Assembly: GCA_028700875.1 (NCBI GenBank)
Contig: JAQVRW010000012.1
Coordinates: 1-19,093 of the forward strand
Direction: 5' to 3'
Source: Candidatus Zixiibacteriota bacterium
GTDB taxonomy: Bacteria; Zixibacteria; MSB-5A5; GN15; JAAZOE01
Length of the DNA: 19,093 nucleotides
Shown here: in pieces, positions 1 to 5,539 of the stretch
Layout of the letters: every line of letters starts with the position of its first letter
Position numbering within the stretch: the stretch's first letter is position 1
Notes under the pieces: model-generated
What the model was told of the DNA's origin: nothing
What the model saw: the letters and a program-made list of their open reading frames with translations, nothing else
Databases searched by the model: none
Program-made: the position numbers and the translations under genes

Positions 1-55
1 ACGGCTTTTTCACGGGAGCAATAGAAAGAAATCGGCCGGGTTGCCCGTCCGTTTG

Positions 56-82
56 CGGCGGCAGGAATTTTCCCTGCCGCCG
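56..82 (-). terminator. Hairpin terminator downstream of the T9SS-like secreted protein gene
   Basis: A perfect 10-bp stem (CGGCGGCAGG at 56-65 with CCTGCCGCCG at 73-82) encloses a 7-base A/T-rich loop. It starts 20 bases after the stop codon of the minus-strand gene ending at 102. No U-run follows on the minus strand, so it is a terminator-like hairpin rather than a classic intrinsic terminator. Confidence 0.5.
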
Positions 83-101
83 ACACGGTGTCCTTTTGTC
101 G

Positions 102-1574
102 TTACTTCAACAACAGCATTTTCTTGGCCTGCGCCAGGCCATCCGTTTGCATCCGGTACAGATAGACGCCGGTAGGGACCGGCCGGCCGGAATCATCGGC
201 CCCGTCCCATTCCGTTTGATATGACCCCGCCGGCTTTGTTTCATCGACCAGGGTCCGTACCGCCTGGCCCAGGATATTGAATATTTCGATTTTCACGTGG
301 GCGCGGCGATCGAGCATATACTCGATGGTCGTGCCCGGATTGAACGGATTGGGGTAGTTGGCGCTCAGGCTGAATGAAGTCGGCCGGATTTCCTCGGCGT
401 CATCGACGGCGGAAGGATTGTCCGGGGCAAGTTTCACGACATAGAAGTCAAAATCGCCGGCGCCGTAGGAGTTGGTTCTCCCGGCGATAATGTAGCCGCC
501 ATCAAATGTTTGCTTGATGCAATAGGAATATTCATAACGATCTCCGCCGATCGTCTTGGTCCAAAGGGTATCACCGTTGGCGTCGGTGCGAATGACATAG
601 ATGTCCTTCGGATCGAGGCCGCCGTTTCGATACATGTCTCCAGTCATGACGAACCCGCCGTCGGCCGTCTGGTCGAGGCCGTACCCCGAATTGTCTGCGG
701 GATTCCGGTATCGTTTGGACCAAAGCGTATCGCCCAGGGTATCCAACCGCAGAAGCCAGAAATCATCGTTTTCGGGGGGATTGTAACCCCGGTCGCCGAA
801 AGCCATGTAACCGCCTTCAGGCAGCTCCAATATCCCCCACCCGGCGCCGGTGCCGCCATAGCCTTTTCTCCACGCGATGTTGCCGAGTTTGTCGATTTTG
901 ACGATATAGATGGCGCCGGCGGAGCCGACGGCGATGGCCCCGCTATCCGACGTGGCGATCACGCGGTTCAGATCCTGGGTCCCCGGTATATCAAGAAGGA
1001 CATGGTTGGTTTTAACTCCGAGAGGATCGGTCCTCACGATATTGATGCCCCAGTCATACTCCTCTTGGGATTCGGAATAATAATAGGAGTAACCAACCAT
1101 GATGAATCCACCGTCGAGCGTTTGGCATACATCAAAGCCATAGTCCGTCGTGGTGTCGTAATCATAGTTGTTATCCCACACGAGATTGCCCCAACTATCC
1201 AACTTCATAAGATAGAAATCGGCACCTGTGACCCCAAATTGCCCTATGCCGTACCCGGCGACTATCAAACCGCCATCGCTGGTTTCCTTGGCGCTACAGG
1301 CATCGGTTTCATGTCCTTCTGTTCCAAAAGTTCGGCTCCAGACCGAATCTCCGTCCTGTCTCAGCTTGACGATATAGGCGTGCCGATAGCCATCCGTCGT
1401 CGTGCCGGTGTACCCCGTGATCACATATCCGCTATCCGAGGTTTCTTCCACATGCCAGGGCCATTCGTAACTGGTGCCGCCGAACGTGCGGGTCCAGAGC
1501 ACATCCGGGGGTCCCGCCCAAAGCGGGATTACTCCGAGAACCATAAGGATAACCGCAATAGTAATAGAACGCAT
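102..1574 (-). CDS. Secreted beta-repeat protein with FlgD/T9SS-type C-terminal domain
   Basis: Protein of 490 aa, exported and probably surface-attached or released. I chose the start at 1574 because an AGGAGG-type ribosome-binding site (complement of 1581-1586) lies just upstream and the next residues form a signal peptide (MRSITIAVILMVLGVIPLWAG). The in-frame ATG 33 bases further upstream would only add charged residues before it. Residues about 25-390 contain several units of roughly 55 aa of the type 'TSDGGYIIAGYT...DFYLVKLDSNGDTLWTRTFGG', the pattern of WD40/kelch-like or delta-60-type propeller repeats. Residues about 401-490 (SANYPNPFNP, VKIEIFNILGQAVRTL, PTGVYLYRMQ, final KKMLLLK) match the FlgD-like Ig fold/type A sorting domain used by type IX secretion in the Bacteroidetes and related phyla. 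The substrate or partner of the propeller cannot be told from sequence. Confidence 0.85.
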   Translation of the reverse strand: MRSITIAVILMVLGVIPLWAGPPDVLWTRTFGGTSYEWPWHVEETSDSGYVITGYTGTTTDGYRHAYIVKLRQDGDSVWSRTFGTEGHETDACSAKETSDGGLIVAGYGIGQFGVTGADFYLMKLDSWGNLVWDNNYDYDTTTDYGFDVCQTLDGGFIMVGYSYYYSESQEEYDWGINIVRTDPLGVKTNHVLLDIPGTQDLNRVIATSDSGAIAVGSAGAIYIVKIDKLGNIAWRKGYGGTGAGWGILELPEGGYMAFGDRGYNPPENDDFWLLRLDTLGDTLWSKRYRNPADNSGYGLDQTADGGFVMTGDMYRNGGLDPKDIYVIRTDANGDTLWTKTIGGDRYEYSYCIKQTFDGGYIIAGRTNSYGAGDFDFYVVKLAPDNPSAVDDAEEIRPTSFSLSANYPNPFNPGTTIEYMLDRRAHVKIEIFNILGQAVRTLVDETKPAGSYQTEWDGADDSGRPVPTGVYLYRMQTDGLAQAKKMLLLK

Positions 1575-1862
1575 TATCGCCCTCCTCGGGTAACGGGTTT
1601 CCATCAATAATACCCTGTCGGGTACTGACTACATTTTCGTAAAGCGGGCCGCGTTGTCCAACCCATAGAAGACTATCTGCTTATAAACAAAATAATCTGT
1701 TGCCGTTTGTCAAGGCGAAGTCTCGGCCGGTTGGGTAAACCACCCGGCGGGTGGCCCGTCCAAACTTGTTTGGACGGGAAAAGCCATGGCGCCCGGCCGA
1801 TGTTGATCCGTACTCTACGGGGTCCCCCGGTAAATAATAGTCCTTTTCGGCCGATTTTACCC
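1575..1862. other. Intergenic region between divergent genes, with tandem hairpins
   Basis: No coding sequence is supported here. On the minus strand, TTGACA (complement of 1709-1714) could be the -35 of the secreted protein gene, but no good -10 stands at 16-18 bases; TATAAG is 22 bases away. The + strand carries two back-to-back palindromes at 1740-1778, listed separately. The promoter of the next operon begins at 1863. Confidence 0.5.
1740..1778. repeat. Two adjacent palindromes; the second is a dispersed 24-bp repeat copy
   Basis: Bases 1740-1754 form CCACCCGGCGGGTGG. Bases 1755-1778 form an 11-bp stem (CCCGTCCAAAC / GTTTGGACGGG) around TT. A 24-base block of the second palindrome (1757-1780) recurs exactly at 3575-3598. 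The tandem hairpins might also end transcription, but no gene reads into them on the + strand, so a mobile or extragenic palindromic repeat is the simpler reading. Confidence 0.7.
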
Positions 1863-1891
1863 TTGACAGGTTATGAGCATATGCTTATAAT
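1863..1891 (+). promoter_or_regulatory. Perfect sigma-70 promoter of the DUF134 operon
   Basis: TTGACA at 1863-1868 and TATAAT at 1886-1891 are separated by exactly 17 bases. This is a full consensus sigma-70 promoter, with predicted transcription start near 1898, about 22 bases before the start codon at 1920. The 3' part of the spacer and almost the whole -10 lie inside a palindrome (1871-1890), so a bound repressor would block polymerase. A promoter this strong next to a regulator gene suggests that it is normally held off. Confidence 0.85.
1871..1890. promoter_or_regulatory. Palindromic operator overlapping the -10
   Basis: TTATGAGCATATGCTTATAA is a 20-base dyad with a single mismatched pair (g at 1875). 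It covers the spacer and five of six -10 bases. Size and symmetry suit a dimeric helix-turn-helix protein. The DUF134 protein encoded right downstream is the natural candidate, giving negative autoregulation; this assignment is inference from position. Confidence 0.7.
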
Positions 1892-1919
1892 GGTTCAGGA
1901 AGACTATGGAGGAACAGCA

Positions 1920-2396
1920 ATGCCGCGACCACGTTGTCTCAGACGAGTCCATCGCCTGCCGGGGGCCGTGTATTTCAAACCCAGGGGAATTCCCCTGGTC
2001 GATTTGGAAGAGGTTGGTCTTGCCCTGGATGAGTTCGAAGCCATCCGGCTGGCCGATCTGCAGGGATTGTACCAAGATCAGGCGGCCGAGCAGATGGGGA
2101 TTTCTCGCCCGACGTTCGGACGGATCATCGAGGCGGCCCGGCGCAAGGTGGCCGACGCGTTGTATCACGGCAAAGCGCTTCGTATTGAAGGAGGTGAGAT
2201 CATTATGGCTTCCAAACGGATGTTTCGATGCAGCGACTGCCAGCATGCCTGGGAGGTTCCTTTCGGGACCGGCCGACCGGCGGCGTGTCCGCAGTGTCAG
2301 TCGAAGAATCTTCACCGTGCCGAGGAAGAGCGCGGTCAGGCGCGCAGTTCCGGGGCCGGATGCGGGCGCAGACTGCGTCGCGGCAAGAAAGAGTAA
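1920..2396 (+). CDS. DUF134 helix-turn-helix protein with C-terminal zinc ribbon
   Basis: A 158-aa protein recognised as DUF134 from its start (MPRPRCLRRV), the core 'YFKPRGIPL...EFEAIRLADLQGLYQDQAAEQMGISRPTFGRIIEAARRKVADAL' and 'GKALRIEGG' at about residue 92. Residues 44-83 look like a sigma region 4-type helix-turn-helix, so DNA binding is likely. Residues 104-126 hold two CxxC pairs (C104/C107, C123/C126), a zinc ribbon, followed by an Arg/Lys-rich tail. The start at 1920 is set by GGAGG at 1908-1912 and the family's normal N-terminus; upstream in-frame codons run through the promoter and are not coding. An ideal second ribosome-binding site sits before Met96 (listed separately). It probably represses its own operon through the palindrome at 1871-1890. 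Family members often neighbour NifX/NifB-domain genes, as here. The exact role is unproven. Confidence 0.88.
   Translation: MPRPRCLRRVHRLPGAVYFKPRGIPLVDLEEVGLALDEFEAIRLADLQGLYQDQAAEQMGISRPTFGRIIEAARRKVADALYHGKALRIEGGEIIMASKRMFRCSDCQHAWEVPFGTGRPAACPQCQSKNLHRAEEERGQARSSGAGCGRRLRRGKKE
2188..2207 (+). promoter_or_regulatory. Internal ribosome-binding site and ATG for a free zinc-ribbon protein
   Basis: AAGGAGGTGA (2188-2197) is a 10-base perfect match to the anti-Shine-Dalgarno sequence. It is followed after 7 bases by ATG at 2205, in frame with the DUF134 gene (its codon 96). Starting here gives a 63-aa protein (2205-2396) that is just the zinc ribbon plus basic tail, without the helix-turn-helix. 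The site is better than the one for the full-length product. Some of these bases encode the family-conserved IEGGE, so partial chance is possible. Confidence 0.55.
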
Positions 2397-2474
2397 CCTT
2401 CTCCGCCTTTGGGGGGCGCCGATTATGATTCCGAGCCGCCCCGAATGGGTCGGGACAAACAACAGGAGACAAGT

Positions 2475-2879
2475 ATGAAAATCGCCATCGCCAGCGATGA
2501 CGGCAAAACGATCGCTTCGCATTTCGGACGCTGCCGGGGATTCGTTGTGTGCACTATCGAGGACGGCAGTATCACCGGCCGTGACTTTCGCCCCAATTCA
2601 TCCACGCACCATATGGGGCTTCACCACGGGGAAGACCACGCCGTCCATTCCCACGGCCCGATCATCGCCGCCCTGACCGACTGCACGGCCGTCATCACCC
2701 ACGGTATGGGCCGTCGCGCCCTGGATGATTTAACCAGGGCCGGGATAAACGTCTTCGTCACCGAGGAAACCGACGTTGATCGTGCGGGGGGGTTGTTCGT
2801 TGAAGGGAAGTTGGTGCATCGGCCGGACCTGAGTTGCGGCCATCATCAGCACGGGCAAGGCGGCTGCGGCGGACATTGA
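2475..2879 (+). CDS. NifX/NafY-type dinitrogenase Fe-Mo cofactor-domain protein
   Basis: A 134-aa protein of the NifX/NifB-C-terminal family (PF02579 type). The start MKIAIASDDGKTIASHFGRC is the typical N-terminus, with the HFGRC metal/cluster-binding signature at residues 16-20. Residues 67-98 (LTDCTAVITHGMGRRALDDL...GINVFVTE) are the typical second half of the fold. Two His/Cys-rich stretches, HHMGLHHGEDHAVHSH (45-60) and CGHHQHGQGGCGGH (121-134), suggest extra metal binding. Start at 2475 is supported by AGGAG at 2464-2468 with a 6-base gap. It lies 78 bases after the DUF134 gene in the same transcript. No nif structural gene is visible, so a role in nitrogen fixation is not implied; relatives occur widely in anaerobes and may carry Fe-S or Mo/Fe clusters. 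The cargo is unknown. Confidence 0.87.
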   Translation: MKIAIASDDGKTIASHFGRCRGFVVCTIEDGSITGRDFRPNSSTHHMGLHHGEDHAVHSHGPIIAALTDCTAVITHGMGRRALDDLTRAGINVFVTEETDVDRAGGLFVEGKLVHRPDLSCGHHQHGQGGCGGH

Positions 2880-2918
2880 CCGCCGTGGCTCTGAATTCCA
2901 ATACCGGGGGACATGGGT

Positions 2919-3350
2919 ATGGATACCGAAGCCGATCCCGATTCGCCTGCCGATGTGCAAAGGCTGGCCCATCCGTTTTGCGTGGCCTGCAGCGATGAGA
3001 ATCCCGACGGTTTTCATCTGAAGTTCGCGCAGATCGACCAGCGCACGGTCGAGGCCGAATTCTCCTGTCAGGGCGCCTATGAGGGATACCCCGGCAGGCT
3101 GCATGGCGGTGTCATCGCCCTGTTGATCGACAGTGCCATGACCAATTGCTTGTTCGCCCTGGGCAGCGTTGCCATCACGGCGGAGTTGAATCTCCGTTAT
3201 CTGGAACCAATCCTGACCGCTTGTCCGGCAACGGTCCGCGCCCGGCAGATTCGCACCGCGCACGGCCTGCATTATCTGGAAGCCGAGGTTATTCAGGAGG
3301 GGAAGACCAAAGTCGCGGCGACCGGTACGTTTATGGACGTGCGCGATTAA
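2919..3350 (+). CDS. Hotdog-fold acyl-CoA thioesterase (PaaI/4HBT type)
   Basis: A 143-aa cytoplasmic protein. The hotdog signature 'GRLHGGVIALLIDSAM' contains the HGG turn and the conserved Asp used by PaaI-type thioesterases to activate water, followed by a typical beta-sheet half (ITAELNLRYLEPI...TVRARQIR). The N-terminal 'HPFCVACSDENPDGFHLKF' matches a common subgroup with a CxxC before the fold. The likely reaction is hydrolysis of an acyl-CoA; substrate is unknown. I prefer the ATG at 2919 because the G-run at 2906-2910 is 8 bases away; the ATG at 2913 (two extra residues) is only 2 bases from it. It starts about 40 bases after the NifX-like gene and is probably the last gene of the operon. 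A metabolic link to the regulator is not evident. Confidence 0.85.
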   Translation: MDTEADPDSPADVQRLAHPFCVACSDENPDGFHLKFAQIDQRTVEAEFSCQGAYEGYPGRLHGGVIALLIDSAMTNCLFALGSVAITAELNLRYLEPILTACPATVRARQIRTAHGLHYLEAEVIQEGKTKVAATGTFMDVRD

Positions 3351-3574
3351 TATGCCCGACTGCCCGGTTTACCGGCTCCGCTGCGCCGTGGCGGTCATTT
3401 TCATAGGGGGGTGATTTGCGTGTCGATCCGGGAAAACAGAAAATACAGCACCCCAGCCTTCAGACTTGTAGCCTATCCATCGGGCGGATTTATTTTTTGG
3501 CCGATGGCGTTTCCCTGAGTTCACGGTATCGATGCCACGACGCTTCTCAGCCATAATCACCGAGACCCACCGGT

Positions 3575-3598
3575 CGTCCAAACTTGTTTGGACGGGAA
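3575..3598. repeat. Second copy of the 24-bp palindromic repeat
   Basis: CGTCCAAAC-TT-GTTTGGACG followed by GGAA is identical over 24 bases to 1757-1780. Flanks differ, although both copies are preceded by a CCACC-containing stretch. The core forms a 9-bp stem here, against 11 bp at the first copy. Confidence 0.75.
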
Positions 3599-3647
3599 CG
3601 AGGTACTCCAGCCTTGAGGTTGGGGAAGGTTTTATAGATCGGAAAGA

Positions 3648-3676
3648 CCCCATCCCCGGAGGGGATGGGGCACCCA
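3648..3676. repeat. GGA-loop hairpin repeat with CACCCA tail
   Basis: CCCCATCCCC (3648-3657) pairs perfectly with GGGGATGGGG (3661-3670) around a GGA loop and is followed by CACCCA. The same architecture with a different stem sequence occurs at 10849-10874. Conserved loop and tail with co-varying stems point to a structured repeat family rather than chance. Confidence 0.65.
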
Positions 3677-3704
3677 GTTTATCTTTCTCGGCCGTCATCA
3701 TTTG

Positions 3705-3775
3705 GACCCACCCGTCGTCCACCTGCGGCGGACTCTGGGTGGGCTGCAAATACTATCGTCCACCTGTGGCGGGCT
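3705..3775. repeat. Cluster of CGTCCACCTG-type repeats
   Basis: GACCCACCCGTCGTCCA (from 3705) resembles GACCCACCGGTCGTCCA at 3565. The block CGTCCACCTGCGGCGGAC at 3716-3733 is repeated as CGTCCACCTGTGGCGGGC at 3758-3775. CCCACCC (3708-3714) and GGGTGGG (3737-3743) can pair across the first block. These look like degenerate copies of a palindromic extragenic repeat. Confidence 0.55.
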
Positions 3776-3800
3776 TCGACGCGGTACTGGTTTACTCCCC

Positions 3801-3829
3801 TTGATAAATCGGTCGAATTTGTGTACCTT
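3801..3829 (+). promoter_or_regulatory. Candidate promoter of the citrate lyase alpha-like gene
   Basis: TTGATA (3801-3806) and TACCTT (3824-3829) are spaced by 17 bases, about 70 bases upstream of the start codon at 3899. The -35 is good and the -10 is moderate. It is placed just downstream of the repeat cluster. Confidence 0.4.
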
Positions 3830-3898
3830 CACCGGCGTATAGAAAAGGCTCCGGTGGGGATTGGCCCTGGCCGGGCAAAGTATAGGAGTACAAACGCG

Positions 3899-5458
3899 AT
3901 GATTATCAACGGCAGAGAGTATAAACCGTTTGTCTCGGCATTCAACCCCGCGCCGCAAACCGGCCGATTCATCGGCCGCAAGGTGGCCGAACATATCCCT
4001 CATCGGAAGAACAAAGTAACCACCCTCGACGCGGTCATGGAGGTGATTCGCGACGGCGATACCATTTCCTACCCGCATTACTATCGCACCGGCGATGTCG
4101 GTCTTAAAATGATCGTCGAGAAACTCCGCGAGAAACGGAAAAAGGGGATAATCGTCTACGGCAACGCCTTCTTCGATCATGTCGATCCATGGCTGATGGA
4201 AGCCGCGCGCGACGGCGTTATCGGCGGCTTCTACGGCAACCCGTATCGGGTGTTGGGCGACCATATCATCAAAGGCGAGGTTCTTCCCTGGGTGACCGTC
4301 GGGTTTTCCCATGGAGACAGGGTGCGGAAACTGCAAACCGGCGAGGTGCGGATCAAGGTCGCGTTCGGGCCGGTGCCAATGGCCGACCGGTATGGCAACG
4401 CCAACGGCCTTCTGGGCAAGCCGGAAGAGTTGTGCGGTCCGATAGGGCTGTTCGCGGCCGACGCCGAATTCGCCGACTATGTCTGCCTTCTGGCCGGGAC
4501 GGTCAGCGACATGCTCATCATGCCGACGCCGATCTCGATGGAGCAAGTTGATTTTGTCGTCCCGGTGCTCTGCGCCGGGCAAAATTCTGGTATCGGCTCA
4601 GGCACGCTGGATATCAATAAGGCGAAAGCAAACCCGTTCAACGCCCAGGTCGCCGACAATGTCACCAAAGTGATGAAAGCCTCCGGGGTGATCAAAGACA
4701 ATTTTGCCTTCCAGGTCGGCAGCGGGGCCGGGTTGGTCGTCCTGGACAACATCCGCGCCATTCTCAAAGAAATGAAGATCAAGGCCAATTTCACCATCGG
4801 CGGGATCACCTCGCTGCATGTCGACATGCTCGATGAGGGGACCGTGCGGCACCTGATGCACGGCCAGTTGTTCGAGCCGTCGCCGCGCGTGTTCGCCTCG
4901 ATGCTCGAAAATCCCCATCATCACGAGATCACGGCCTCTTATTATGCTTCCGTGGCCAACAAGGAGGCGGCGGTGAACATGCTCGATCTGGCGGTGTTGT
5001 CGGCGCTCGAGGTCGATTTGGGATTCAACGTCAACACGGTCTGCGCCGGAGGACGGATCGTCGGCGGGATCGGCGGGGGGCAGGATGTCGCCGCCGGGGC
5101 CGACCTGACGATCATTTTTCTGCCGCTGGCCACCGGCAAGAACGGCAAGGGATTCCCCAAGGTGGTGGACAAGGTGTATACCCGGACCACCCCCGGCGAG
5201 GTAATCGATGTTATCGTGACCGAAGAGTACGTGGCGGTCAACCCGGCCGGCACATCAAGCTACAAGGATACCCTTCTGGCCAATGGCGCCTCGGCCGGAT
5301 TGAAGATGGTTTCAATCGAGGAATTGCATCAAAAGTCGGTCGATGCGGCCATGGCCTACGGCTCCATCCCGCCGACTCAGGAGGCGACCGGCGATATCGT
5401 CCATGCCATCGAGTGGCGCGACGGCACGCTCCTGGACGTCATCCGCAAGACCCAATAA
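3899..5458 (+). CDS. Citrate lyase alpha subunit (CitF)-like CoA transferase
   Basis: A 519-aa protein whose length and order of blocks match CitF, the acetyl-ACP:citrate ACP-transferase subunit of citrate lyase. Recognisable stretches: 'VMEVIRDGDTISYPHYYRTGD' (47-65), 'VAFGPVPMADRYGNANGLLGK' split over 154-174, 'PISMEQVDFVV' (211-221), 'NFTIGGITSLHVDMLDEG' (297-314), 'ASYYASVANKEAAVNMLDLAVLSALEVDLGFNVN' across 346-379, 'GGIGGGQDVAAGADLTII' (389-406) and 'TPGEVIDVIVTEEYVAVNP' (431-449). It has no membrane segment and is cytoplasmic. Start at 3899 is supported by AGGAG at 3884-3888. Neither citD, citE nor the citC/citX/citG maturation genes is next to it; the gene stands alone between a repeat region and a bidirectional hairpin. 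It may therefore be a free-standing CoA transferase on another carboxylic acid rather than part of a citrate lyase. Family is certain, substrate is not. Confidence 0.82.
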   Translation: MIINGREYKPFVSAFNPAPQTGRFIGRKVAEHIPHRKNKVTTLDAVMEVIRDGDTISYPHYYRTGDVGLKMIVEKLREKRKKGIIVYGNAFFDHVDPWLMEAARDGVIGGFYGNPYRVLGDHIIKGEVLPWVTVGFSHGDRVRKLQTGEVRIKVAFGPVPMADRYGNANGLLGKPEELCGPIGLFAADAEFADYVCLLAGTVSDMLIMPTPISMEQVDFVVPVLCAGQNSGIGSGTLDINKAKANPFNAQVADNVTKVMKASGVIKDNFAFQVGSGAGLVVLDNIRAILKEMKIKANFTIGGITSLHVDMLDEGTVRHLMHGQLFEPSPRVFASMLENPHHHEITASYYASVANKEAAVNMLDLAVLSALEVDLGFNVNTVCAGGRIVGGIGGGQDVAAGADLTIIFLPLATGKNGKGFPKVVDKVYTRTTPGEVIDVIVTEEYVAVNPAGTSSYKDTLLANGASAGLKMVSIEELHQKSVDAAMAYGSIPPTQEATGDIVHAIEWRDGTLLDVIRKTQ

Positions 5459-5467
5459 TCCCCTTAT

Positions 5468-5500
5468 GATTCGGGCCCGGCATAATGCCGGGCCCGAATC
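5468..5500. terminator. Bidirectional hairpin between convergent genes
   Basis: A perfect palindrome, GATTCGGGCCCGGCAT (5468-5483) against ATGCCGGGCCCGAATC (5485-5500), sits 10 bases after the stop of the citF-like gene and 40 bases from the stop of the minus-strand TSP3 gene. Such a strong symmetric hairpin in a convergent gap should serve both strands, though neither side has a long T-run. Confidence 0.75.
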
Positions 5501-5539
5501 ATCTCGCAGGTAATCGGGCTGAAAACGGCGTTCCCGGGC

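Larger units (their letters stand above)
3351..3898. other. Repeat-rich non-coding region
   Basis: About 550 bases with no supported gene. From left to right: unremarkable sequence to 3563; the 24-bp palindromic repeat copy (3575-3598); a GGA-loop hairpin repeat (3648-3676); a cluster of CGTCCACCTG-type repeats (3705-3775); a promoter candidate (3801-3829); and the leader of the citF-like gene with AGGAG at 3884-3888. In-frame extension of the downstream gene back to 3665 runs through these repeats and is not credible coding. Confidence 0.7.

Noticed and set aside
510..1610. + strand open frame of 366 codons opposite the first gene
   Set aside because: No ribosome-binding site or domain; the minus strand encodes a clear secreted protein with a sorting domain.
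1707..1919. 71-codon N-terminal extension of the DUF134 gene
   Set aside because: It would read through hairpin repeats and the promoter; the family N-terminus and the ribosome-binding site fix the start at 1920.
3369..3804. Open frames on both strands in the repeat-rich gap
   Set aside because: They are made of the palindromic repeats and lack a start signal; products are low-complexity.
3665..3898. 78-codon N-terminal extension of the citF-like gene
   Set aside because: The stretch consists of intergenic repeats and contains a promoter candidate; no family similarity before MIINGREYKP.
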